DNA of 64,000 nucleotides, taken from the NCBI RefSeq assembly GCF_014836675.1, contig NZ_JACSQK010000007.1, positions 1 to 64,000 of the forward strand. Reading direction: 5' to 3'. This document shows, piece by piece, positions 57,090 through 64,000 of this stretch. Made by a program: the position numbers and the translations under genes. Source of the stretch: Comamonas avium. GTDB taxonomy: Bacteria; Pseudomonadota; Gammaproteobacteria; Burkholderiales; Burkholderiaceae_C. The notes beneath the pieces were generated by a model. That model was given only the letters and a program-made list of their open reading frames with translations. It was not told where the DNA came from and ran no database searches. Every line of letters starts with the position of its first letter. The stretch's first letter is position 1.

Positions 57090-57413
57090 ATGAGCGACAC
57101 CCAACAACGCATCGACCAACTGGTCAAAAACAACGACATCCTGCTGTTCATGAAGGGCAGCGCCAGCTTTCCCATGTGCGGCTTCTCGGGCCGTGCCATC
57201 CAGATTCTGAAGGCTTGCGGCGTTGACCCCAAGGCGATTGCCACCGTGAACGTACTGGAAGACCAGGAAATTCGCCAGGGCATCAAGGACTACAGCAACT
57301 GGCCCACGATTCCCCAGCTGTACATCAAGGGTGAATTCATTGGTGGCTCGGACATCATGATGGAGATGTACGAGTCCGGTGAACTCAAGCAAGTCATTGA
57401 CGGCGAAGCCTGA
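57090..57413 (+). CDS. grxD: Monothiol glutaredoxin (Grx4/GrxD)
   Basis: A 107-residue CGFS-type glutaredoxin, active-site Cys30 in FPMCGFSGRA. It binds a [2Fe-2S] cluster with glutathione and hands it on in iron-sulfur assembly. WPTIPQLYIKGEFIGGSDIM is the glutathione-binding block. AAGGAG lies before ATG 57090. It is followed by a strong terminator, ending the hemA-prfA-prmC-grxD group. Confidence 0.96.
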   Translation: MSDTQQRIDQLVKNNDILLFMKGSASFPMCGFSGRAIQILKACGVDPKAIATVNVLEDQEIRQGIKDYSNWPTIPQLYIKGEFIGGSDIMMEMYESGELKQVIDGEA

Positions 57414-57484
57414 TTGCAATGCACACCCTGGGACCCATGCCGACCCCGATGACCAGTCCTACTGGCATGGCCCCTGCTTTATCT

Positions 57485-57509
57485 AAAACCGCCCCCTATG
57501 GGCGGTTTT
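57485..57509 (+). terminator. Terminator after grxD
   Basis: A 10-bp stem AAAACCGCCC/GGGCGGTTTT with a 5-nt loop and following TTTTTG, about 70 bp after grxD. Rho-independent. Confidence 0.9.
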
Positions 57510-57682
57510 TTTGTCTCCGCCCGCTTGGCCGCGGGCTGGAAATTTTGAAGGGTTGACCCTATTTCTTGAATGACCACTGAACGCTGAACGCGGTGCCTTG
57601 TACCAAGGGCGCACAGCGCTGGCAGACCGTTCAAGAACATTCAGGCAACTCACAATGCCGGCATGCGAAGGAGGCATGCAAA

Positions 57683-59173
57683 ATGGTGACATTCGGCCGT
57701 CACCGGCCACCCCACTCACTTATGACGTTGACACAAAGCCTGTTCATCATTGCCTGCCTGATTGCCGCCAGCGGCTTCTTTGCCGTGGCCGAAATTTCTC
57801 TGGCCGCTTCACGCCGTCTGCGTCTGCGCCAGCATGCCGACGAAGGCGACCTGCGTGCAGACAAAGTACTCAAAATGCAGGAGCAACCCGGTGACTACTT
57901 CACCGTGGTGCAAGTTGGGCAAAACGGCATTGCCATTCTGGGCGGTATCGTTGGTGAAGGAGCTCTGAGCAGCACCCTGACCAGCCTGCTGATCTTGTGG
58001 CTGCCTGAAAGCACGGCCCAGTCACTGGCATCGGTGTGCTCGTTCCTGATCATCACTTCGCTGTTCATTTTATTTTCCGACCTGCTGCCACGCCGCCTGA
58101 GCATGGTCAAGCCTGAATACTGGGCCGTGCGCGTGCTGGGCCCCATGCAGCTGTGCATGACCGTTTTTCGCCCTATCGTCTGGTTTTACGCACGCACTAC
58201 CGACGCGCTGTTCAAGATACTGGGTCTGCCTGACAAGCGCGACGAGAGGATCACCTCTGACGACATCCTGGCCATGACCGAAGCCGGCGCACGCGCCGGT
58301 GTACTGGCCCGCCGTGAGCAGCAAGCCATTGCCAACATCTTTGAGCTCGATTCACGCACCGTGTCTTCGGCCATGACGCCGCGCGACCGCATTGCCTACT
58401 TTCTGCGCGACGATCCTGATCACGTCATCCGGGCCCGGATCGCTGAAGAACCCTTTTCCACCTACCCTGTGTGCGACGGTGATATTGATCACATCGTTGG
58501 CTATGTGGATGCCAAGGACCTGTTTCAGCGTGTGCTGAACAACCAGCCCATTTCGCTCAAAGATGACAGTCTGATCCGCAAAATCCTCATCGTGCCCGAC
58601 AAGCTCACGCTGGCCGAGGTGCTGGACCAGTTTCAGCAAGTGCATGAAGACTTTGCAGCCATCCTCAACGAATACAGCCTGATGGTCGGCGTGGTCACGC
58701 TCAACGATGTGATGAGCACCGTGATGGGCGACCTGGTATCGCCCGACGATGAAGAGCAAATCATGCGCCGCGATGAACATTCATGGCTCATCGACGGTGC
58801 GACACCGATCGATGACGTACAGCGCGCGCTGGGCATTGACGAGCTGCCGCACGACGAAGAATACGAAACCCTTGCGGGCTTCCTGATGGTCATGCTGCGC
58901 CGCATTCCCCGGCGTACCGACAGCGTGAACTGGGGAGGCTACAAGTTCGAAGTGATGGACGTGGACAGCTACCGCATTGATCAGGTGCTGGTACTGAAGC
59001 TGGACCCCGACGCACCCGTTGTGGGCGATAGCAACGGCGCCGTGGCCACCCAGCCCATTCCCACCATGCCGGTTGCCGCGATTGCGGCCATTGCCGCAGC
59101 AGTCACTGTTGACGATGAAGAGGCCACCACCAGCTCCGCACCGCCCGAGCCTCCAGCACCTAGCGTCCCTTAA
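57683..59173 (+). CDS. Hemolysin/CorC (HlyC/CorC) family transporter
   Basis: A 496-residue inner-membrane protein. An N-terminal CNNM/DUF21 domain of four hydrophobic segments (MTLTQSLFIIACLIAASGFFAVAE onward) is followed by two CBS domains (from about residue 220) and a C-terminal CorC_HlyC domain with WGGYKFEVMDVDSYRIDQVLV. The tail is Pro/Ala-rich. I choose ATG 57683, 8 bases after AAGGAGG; an ATG 39 bases downstream lacks such a site but matches the usual N-terminus. Such proteins are linked to Mg2+/Co2+ handling. Confidence 0.88.
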   Translation: MVTFGRHRPPHSLMTLTQSLFIIACLIAASGFFAVAEISLAASRRLRLRQHADEGDLRADKVLKMQEQPGDYFTVVQVGQNGIAILGGIVGEGALSSTLTSLLILWLPESTAQSLASVCSFLIITSLFILFSDLLPRRLSMVKPEYWAVRVLGPMQLCMTVFRPIVWFYARTTDALFKILGLPDKRDERITSDDILAMTEAGARAGVLARREQQAIANIFELDSRTVSSAMTPRDRIAYFLRDDPDHVIRARIAEEPFSTYPVCDGDIDHIVGYVDAKDLFQRVLNNQPISLKDDSLIRKILIVPDKLTLAEVLDQFQQVHEDFAAILNEYSLMVGVVTLNDVMSTVMGDLVSPDDEEQIMRRDEHSWLIDGATPIDDVQRALGIDELPHDEEYETLAGFLMVMLRRIPRRTDSVNWGGYKFEVMDVDSYRIDQVLVLKLDPDAPVVGDSNGAVATQPIPTMPVAAIAAIAAAVTVDDEEATTSSAPPEPPAPSVP

Positions 59174-59187
59174 GAAATTAATAAACA

Positions 59188-59267
59188 ATAGCTACCAGCG
59201 CTTATAAAACAAAGGTTTCAGATATAAAACTATCTGAAACCTTTTTAAATAAAGCGCTGACAGCTAT
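59188..59267. repeat. Dispersed nested-hairpin repeat, long form (copy 8, best preserved)
   Basis: The inner arms AAAGGTTTCAGATA and TATCTGAAACCTTT are perfect 14-bp complements around TAAAAC. The outer arms ATAGCTACCAGCGCTT and AAGCGCTGACAGCTAT pair almost fully. It lies between the CorC-type gene and the convergent lytic transglycosylase gene and has both short- and long-form motifs. Confidence 0.85.
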
Positions 59268-59287
59268 CTTTTCATTAATCTTTAGCC

Positions 59288-59944
59288 TCAGGCTTTGCGT
59301 GGCGCATTGGCATCAAACAGCCATTGGCGCTGGGCGCCCAGCACCAGATTGGGGTATTTGTCTTTGCCCCGGCTGCCGTTGTAGCGCCCCAGTGCCATGA
59401 ACAAATCACCGCGTTCACGCTCCAGATAGTGGCGCAAGATCACACAGCCAAAACGCACATTGGTCTGCATGTGAAACAGCTTGCCCGCATCTCCATCGCC
59501 AATCACCCGTGTCCAAAACGGCATGATCTGCATATAGCCACGTGCACCAGCCACTGAAACAGCGAATTTACGAAACCCGCTCTCCACCTGAATCAGCCCC
59601 AGCACCAGAGACACTTCCAGCCCCGAGCGCTTGGCCTCATACCAGACGGTTTGCAGAAAATCGCGCCGGACCTCCCAGTCGGGCATGCGGCGGTGCAGCC
59701 TGTCACTCATGCTGGTCAGCCAGCGCAGGTACTCCATCCGCGCATCGGTCGAGGCAAACAACGGCTCTGGCGGAGCCAAATCACTGACGGCTGCACTCAA
59801 CGCACTGCGCACCGCATCGGCCAGAGGCTCTTCCAGCTGTGCCCCCGCATACGCAGGGGCTGCGCCCACAGCCATGCTGGCCAAGCCAAAGCCCAGCCAG
59901 CAACGACGTGTCATATCTGCAGTCAGAGCCCTCATCCCTCTCAT
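59288..59944 (-). CDS. Lytic transglycosylase (SLT domain)
   Basis: A 218-residue peptidoglycan lyase of the Slt70-like fold. Catalytic Glu121 lies in LIQVESGFRKFAVSVAGARGYMQIMPFW, and ALGRYNGSRG is the second family block. The N-terminus MTRRCWLGFGLASMAVGAAP has a twin arginine and a signal-like stretch, so Tat export is possible. It would act in the periplasm. The start among Met1, Met4 and Met11 is uncertain; Met11 gives the twin-arginine signal directly. Confidence 0.9.
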   Translation of the reverse strand: MRGMRALTADMTRRCWLGFGLASMAVGAAPAYAGAQLEEPLADAVRSALSAAVSDLAPPEPLFASTDARMEYLRWLTSMSDRLHRRMPDWEVRRDFLQTVWYEAKRSGLEVSLVLGLIQVESGFRKFAVSVAGARGYMQIMPFWTRVIGDGDAGKLFHMQTNVRFGCVILRHYLERERGDLFMALGRYNGSRGKDKYPNLVLGAQRQWLFDANAPRKA

Positions 59945-60005
59945 CCATCAAATTGGTCTAGTGCAAAGTTAGCAGTGTGGCCCACGCGAACCACTTTCAA
60001 CAAGC

Positions 60006-60031
60006 AAAAAGGCAGCCGCAGCTGCCTTTTT
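60006..60031. terminator. Terminator after proS
   Basis: A perfect 11-bp stem AAAAAGGCAGC/GCTGCCTTTTT with a CGCA loop, 17 bp after proS on the minus strand, with a following T-run. It can also act on the other strand. Confidence 0.9.
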
Positions 60032-60047
60032 GTACCTGACGCAAGAT

Positions 60048-61793
60048 TTAGTGCAAGCCCAGCTTGCCCTTGAGGTGTGCAAGCACATCGGCGGGCGCAA
60101 TCTTGGTGGCCTCCGTGTCACGGCGGGCCTGGTATTCCACCACGCCCTCCTTGAGGCCGCGATCACCCAGCACCACGCGGTGCGGCACGCCAATCAGCTC
60201 CCAGTCGGCCAGCATGGCGCCGGGGCGCTCATCGCGGTCGTCCAGGATCACGTCCACGCCCAGCGCCAGCAAGGCTTCATACAGCTTGAAGGCTTCTTCC
60301 TTGACCGCCTCGCTGCGGCCCATGCCAATGGGACAGATCACAACGGTGAACGGCGCAATCGCATCGGGCCAGATCATGCCGCGCTCGTCGTGGTTTTGCT
60401 CCACGGCTGCAGCTGGCAGGCGCGTAACGCCAATGCCGTAGCAGCCCATTTCAAAGTGCTGCGGCTTGCCGTTGTCACCCAGGAAGGTGGCGTTCATGGC
60501 TTGCGAATACTTGGTGCCCAGATAGAACACGTGGCCAATCTCAATGCCACGCTCAATGGCCAGCTCGCCCGCGCCGTCCGGCGACAGGTCACCTGCCACC
60601 ACATTGCGCAAGTCAGCAATCAAGTCGGGCTCAGGCAGATCACGGCCAAAGTTCACGCCGGTGATGTGGAAATCCACCTCATTGGCACCGCACACCCAGT
60701 CAGCCATCACGGCCACTTCGCGGTCCACCACCAGCTTGACGGGCTGCTTGAGATTGATGGGCCCCAGGTAACCGGGCTGGCAACCAAAGTGCGCTTCAAT
60801 TTCACCCACGGTCGCAAAGCGGAAATTGGCCAGTCCGGCGACCTTCGCCGCCTTGATTTCATTCATGTCATGGTCACCGCGCAGCAGCAGCAGCCAGACC
60901 TGGCTTTTGACGACTTCACCGTGCTCATTGGTCTCGTCCGTGGCCAGCACCAAAGACTTCACCGTCTGGCTCAAGGGCAGATCCAGCTGCGCAGCCACCG
61001 CTTCGCAGGTGCTATTGCCCGGTGTTGCCACCTTTTCCATCGCCTTGCCTGCCGCAGGACGAGGGCCGGCGGGTGCCAGGCACTCGGCCTTTTCAATATT
61101 GGCCGCGTAATCGCTGTGGGGGCAGTAAACAATGGCGTCTTCACCCGTGGAAGCGATCACCTGAAACTCTTCGCTCAGGTCACCACCGATGGCACCCGAG
61201 TCCGCGCGCACAGCGCGGTACTGCAGGCCAAACCGGTCAAAAATGCGCTTGTAGGCTTCGCGCATGGTCTGGTAGCTGATCTGGGCCGTGTCGCGGTCTT
61301 TGTCGAAGGAGTAGGCATCCTTCATGATGAACTCGCGACCGCGCATCAGGCCAAAGCGCGGACGGCGTTCGTCGCGGAACTTGGTCTGAATCTGATAGAG
61401 GTTCTTGGGCAACTGCTTGTAGCTCTTGAACTCCTGGCGCGCGATATCCGTTACCACTTCCTCAGAAGTGGGCTGCACGATGAAGTCGCGGCCATGGCGA
61501 TCCTTGATGCGCAGCAACTCGGGGCCCATTTTTTCAAAACGGCCTGTTTCTTCCCACAGCTCAGCGGGCTGCACCACAGGCATGGTCACTTCAATGCCGC
61601 CAGCGCGGTTCATTTCTTCACGCACGATCGCTTCGACCTTGCGGATCACACGCAGACCCATGGGCATGTAGTTGTAAATGCCAGCCCCCAGCTTTTTGAT
61701 CATGCCAGCCCGTGTCATGAGCTTGTGGCTGACCACTTCAGCATCGGCAGGAGCTTCTTTGAGGGTGGAGATGAGAAATTGGGAAGCTTTCAT
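60048..61793 (-). CDS. proS: Proline--tRNA ligase
   Basis: A 581-residue bacterial-type ProRS with the editing (INS) domain between motifs 2 and 3. [49 protein letters not shown], motif 2 [17 protein letters not shown], and the INS region (about 225-405) are clear. The C-terminal anticodon domain includes [19 protein letters not shown]. It is divergent from rppH. Confidence 0.97.
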   Translation of the reverse strand: MKASQFLISTLKEAPADAEVVSHKLMTRAGMIKKLGAGIYNYMPMGLRVIRKVEAIVREEMNRAGGIEVTMPVVQPAELWEETGRFEKMGPELLRIKDRHGRDFIVQPTSEEVVTDIARQEFKSYKQLPKNLYQIQTKFRDERRPRFGLMRGREFIMKDAYSFDKDRDTAQISYQTMREAYKRIFDRFGLQYRAVRADSGAIGGDLSEEFQVIASTGEDAIVYCPHSDYAANIEKAECLAPAGPRPAAGKAMEKVATPGNSTCEAVAAQLDLPLSQTVKSLVLATDETNEHGEVVKSQVWLLLLRGDHDMNEIKAAKVAGLANFRFATVGEIEAHFGCQPGYLGPINLKQPVKLVVDREVAVMADWVCGANEVDFHITGVNFGRDLPEPDLIADLRNVVAGDLSPDGAGELAIERGIEIGHVFYLGTKYSQAMNATFLGDNGKPQHFEMGCYGIGVTRLPAAAVEQNHDERGMIWPDAIAPFTVVICPIGMGRSEAVKEEAFKLYEALLALGVDVILDDRDERPGAMLADWELIGVPHRVVLGDRGLKEGVVEYQARRDTEATKIAPADVLAHLKGKLGLH

Positions 61794-61885
61794 GAGCGGG
61801 AGAGCGTGGGATAAAGCCGCGGCAGTTTGGCTGGGCCCGGACTGCCGTGCATAATGAACGCAATATAGAAAATTGGGGTTCGATT

Positions 61886-62548
61886 ATGCTTGACCGGGAC
61901 GGATTTCGCCCGAACGTCGGCATCATCCTGCTCAACCAGAAAAACCAGGTGTTCTGGGGCAAAAGAATTCGTACCCACAGCTGGCAATTCCCGCAAGGCG
62001 GCATTGATCGGGGAGAAACACCCGAACAGGCCATGTTCCGGGAGCTGCATGAAGAGGTGGGTCTTATGCCCGACCACGTACGCGTGGTTGCAAGAACAAG
62101 GGACTGGTTGCGCTACGAGGTGCCGGATCGTTACATACGTCGCGATGCGCGAGGTCATTACAAAGGCCAGAAGCAAATCTGGTTTTTGCTTCAACTCCTC
62201 GGCCAAGACTGGGATTTGAACCTGCGTGCCACCGACCATCCTGAGTTTGATGCCTGGCGATGGAACGACTACTGGGTCCCACTGGATGTCGTGGTGGAGT
62301 TCAAGCGCGGTGTTTATGAAATGGCGCTGACGGAGTTGGCCCGCTACATTCCGCGCTCAGAACTACAGCGCAACCGCTATCTGCGCAGCGGCATGCGACC
62401 ACGCGACGGGCAGCCGGAGCAATCCAGCATGATCCAGCGCCCAGCCCCCATGCTGCGCAGCCACGGACTGATTCAAAACCCCGGCATGGAACTGCCTCCC
62501 GGCGCCAGCTTTGATCCAGATCCGCAAGGTGATAACAACAATCGCTGA
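61886..62548 (+). CDS. rppH: RNA pyrophosphohydrolase
   Basis: A 220-residue Nudix enzyme that removes pyrophosphate from 5'-triphosphorylated mRNA to trigger decay. [15 protein letters not shown] and [27 protein letters not shown] are diagnostic, and [10 protein letters not shown] is typical. The C-terminal 60 residues are Arg/Pro/Gln-rich. ATG 61886 is chosen over an upstream frame that would run into the proS upstream region. Confidence 0.95.
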   Translation: MLDRDGFRPNVGIILLNQKNQVFWGKRIRTHSWQFPQGGIDRGETPEQAMFRELHEEVGLMPDHVRVVARTRDWLRYEVPDRYIRRDARGHYKGQKQIWFLLQLLGQDWDLNLRATDHPEFDAWRWNDYWVPLDVVVEFKRGVYEMALTELARYIPRSELQRNRYLRSGMRPRDGQPEQSSMIQRPAPMLRSHGLIQNPGMELPPGASFDPDPQGDNNNR

Positions 62549-62554
62549 ATAAAT

Positions 62555-62592
62555 AAAAATCCCGCTCGCGTTATAGCTGCAGCGGGATTTTT
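62555..62592. terminator. Bidirectional terminator between rppH and proB
   Basis: A 12-bp stem AAAAATCCCGCT/AGCGGGATTTTT with a 14-nt loop lies between convergent rppH and proB. Confidence 0.85.
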
Positions 62593-62618
62593 CTATCTAT
62601 TGGGTCTTTGCGCGCCTG

Positions 62619-63755
62619 CTAGTGCAGCACCACCATGTTGTCGCGGTGCACCATCTCGGGCTCCCCTCGATAACCCAGCAATTGCTCCACTTCAGACGAT
62701 GCGTGCCGGCACAGCAATCGCGCTTCCGAGCTGGAGTAGTTAGCCAGGCCACGCGCAATCTCTACGCCCTGGGCATCACGTACTGCGATCACGTCCCCAC
62801 GCGAGAAATCACCTTCCACCGCCACCATGCCCACCGGCAAGAGGCTCTTGCCCTCATCGCGCACTTTGAGCGCGGCTCCCGCATCGATGGTGACTGCACC
62901 ATGCAACTGCAGGTGATCCATCATCCATTGCTTGCGCGCCTGGTTCTTGTGCGTGGGTGCAACCAGCAAGGTGCCAATCGATTCACCCCGCGCCAGACGC
63001 AACAGCACAGCGTGCTCACGGCCCCATGCAATCACGGTCGATGCGCCAGAGCCTGCGGCACGCTTGGCCGCCAAAATTTTGGTCAGCATGCCTCCCTTGC
63101 CGATGCTGGAGCCCGCACCACCTGCCATGGCTTCCAGCGCCACATCGCCCGCTTGCGCTTCGTGCACAAACTGCGCGTGCGGATTGCTGCGCGGATCAGC
63201 CGTGTAGAGCCCCTTCTGATCGGTCAGGATGATCAATGCATCGGCGTCCACCAAGTTCGCAACCAGTGCGCCCAAGGTATCGTTGTCGCCAAACTTGATT
63301 TCATCATTGACCACGGTGTCGTTTTCATTGATCACCGGCACTACACCCAATTGCAGCAAGGTCAGCAGCGTCGAACGCGCATTGAGATAGCGCTCCCGGT
63401 CCGCCAGGTCAGCATGCGTCAGCAGCACCTGGGCACTGCCAACGTTGTAGGTACGCAGCTTGGTTTCATACATCTGAACCAAGCCCATTTGGCCAACCGC
63501 TGCAGCGGCTTGCAATTCATGGATTTCCTTGGGGCGCGTTGCCCAGCCCAGTCGCTTCATGCCCTCAGCGACAGCACCGCTGGAGACCATGATCACTTCA
63601 CGGCGGATGCCATCATCACCATGCACGAGGGCAGCCAACTGGCGCGACCATTCTTCAATGGCCCCTTCATCGAGGCCACGCCCCTCATTGGTCACCAAAC
63701 TGGAGCCGACCTTGACGACGATGCGGCGCGCATCTTGCAAAACACGGGAAGACAT
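62619..63755 (-). CDS. proB: Glutamate 5-kinase
   Basis: A 378-residue kinase, first step of proline synthesis. It has [17 protein letters not shown] near the N-terminus, [10 protein letters not shown] and an AAK fold. The C-terminal PUA domain is present (about 280-365), with [15 protein letters not shown]. The length fits ProB with PUA. It lies downstream of obgE, as in many betaproteobacteria. Confidence 0.96.
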   Translation of the reverse strand: MSSRVLQDARRIVVKVGSSLVTNEGRGLDEGAIEEWSRQLAALVHGDDGIRREVIMVSSGAVAEGMKRLGWATRPKEIHELQAAAAVGQMGLVQMYETKLRTYNVGSAQVLLTHADLADRERYLNARSTLLTLLQLGVVPVINENDTVVNDEIKFGDNDTLGALVANLVDADALIILTDQKGLYTADPRSNPHAQFVHEAQAGDVALEAMAGGAGSSIGKGGMLTKILAAKRAAGSGASTVIAWGREHAVLLRLARGESIGTLLVAPTHKNQARKQWMMDHLQLHGAVTIDAGAALKVRDEGKSLLPVGMVAVEGDFSRGDVIAVRDAQGVEIARGLANYSSSEARLLCRHASSEVEQLLGYRGEPEMVHRDNMVVLH

Positions 63756-63771
63756 GATTGAGAGCTTTTTT

Positions 63772-63808
63772 GGCCTCTAGCGCTTACTGCAAAGCGCTAG
63801 CAGCTATG
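63772..63808. repeat. Dispersed hairpin repeat, short form (copy 9)
   Basis: The arms CTAGCGCTT and AAGCGCTAG are perfect complements around a short loop, with GGCCT before and CAGCTATGA after. This is the clearest short form. It lies between obgE and proB on the minus strand. Confidence 0.8.
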
Positions 63809-63833
63809 AATCAAGAAGCAGCAGAACTGCGTT

Positions 63834-64000
63834 TTAGTCCGGCGAGTTGCCGGCAAAACGTGGATCGTACTCCGCTTCCTGAGGCTGTTCTGTCTTTTGT
63901 ACCACTTGGACGTGCTTGTAGATGTCTTTGATCAGCCTGTCGGTGCCTTCGCGCGCCAGGGCCGAGATTTCATAGACCGGCCCCTTCCACTTGAAGCGTT
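63834..64000 (-). CDS. obgE: GTPase ObgE/CgtA, C-terminal part (runs off window)
   Basis: The last 54 codons of a minus-strand gene cut by the window edge. The peptide [20 protein letters not shown] and the final DPRF match the C-terminus of Obg-family ribosome-assembly GTPases. Its place before proB supports this. The G domain itself is outside the window. Confidence 0.8.
   Translation of the reverse strand, partial: RFKWKGPVYEISALAREGTDRLIKDIYKHVQVVQKTEQPQEAEYDPRFAGNSPD

Noticed and set aside
60030..61814. Long open frame (594 codons) opposite proS
   Set aside because: Antisense of a clear ProRS; no recognisable domain and His/Gln-rich.
1..64000. CRISPR array
   Set aside because: No regularly spaced direct repeats of 24-40 bp were seen; the dispersed repeats are palindromic and far apart.

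Overview
The window reads as the chromosome of a betaproteobacterium of the family Comamonadaceae, probably Comamonas or a close relative. This rests on recognised gene content and order: hrcA/nadK-recN-rapZ, lolB-ispE-tRNA-Gln-prs-rplY-pth, ubiE-Tim44-like-ubiJ-ubiB, hemA-prfA-prmC-grxD and obgE-proB. It is also supported by Bug-type (TctC) solute-binding proteins, a DUF3683-type FAD/Fe-S fusion oxidoreductase, and a family of palindromic intergenic repeats with AGCGCTT/AAGCGCT arms of the kind common in this family. No rRNA, IS element or CRISPR array is visible.

Layout. Bases 1-4390 are an accessory island, visibly more AT-rich than the rest. It holds an orphan PD-(D/E)XK-like protein, a type II restriction-modification pair (PmeII/EcoO109I-like nuclease plus C5 cytosine methyltransferase) and a tyrosine integrase beside the 3' end of a tRNA-Ile(CAU) gene. 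The right end of an integrative element is therefore in view; its left end lies outside. From 4.4 to 19 kb the window is core: hrcA, nadK-recN-rapZ, base-excision repair genes mutY and mutM flanking a dynamin-like GTPase, then a TPR protein, lolB, ispE, tRNA-Gln, prs, rplY and pth. From 19 to 25 kb come a YfhL-type ferredoxin and a complete peptide ABC transporter.

From 25 to 34 kb there are two small-molecule transporters (LysE type and DMT type, the latter followed by a small secreted protein). A leftward block follows: Na+/solute symporter, FmdB, DUF502, aspS, nudB, EEP-family enzyme and folE. FolE and NudB catalyse consecutive early steps of folate synthesis. From 34 to 39 kb is a ubiquinone block (ubiE, Tim44-like, ubiJ, ubiB) preceded by a DUF971 protein. 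From 39 to 43 kb a 1299-residue FAD/Fe-S oxidoreductase overlaps a HIT protein.

From 43.4 to 49 kb lies a glycerol-3-phosphate/glycerophosphodiester uptake operon (ugpB-A-E-C-VOC-ugpQ) behind a probable Pho box. From 49 to 53.2 kb are two Bug-type binding proteins, an N-formylglutamate amidohydrolase-family protein and a divergent LysR regulator. From 53.3 kb to the end are hemA-prfA-prmC-grxD, a CorC-type transporter, a lytic transglycosylase, proS, rppH, proB and the 3' end of obgE.

The least explained features are the dispersed nested-hairpin repeats (at least nine copies, short and long forms, all between genes), the island's orphan nuclease-like gene, a Gly/Cys-rich tail on the DUF971 protein, the VOC gene inside the ugp operon, and residues in AspRS that suggest a non-discriminating enzyme. 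I did not find an obviously new multi-gene system.
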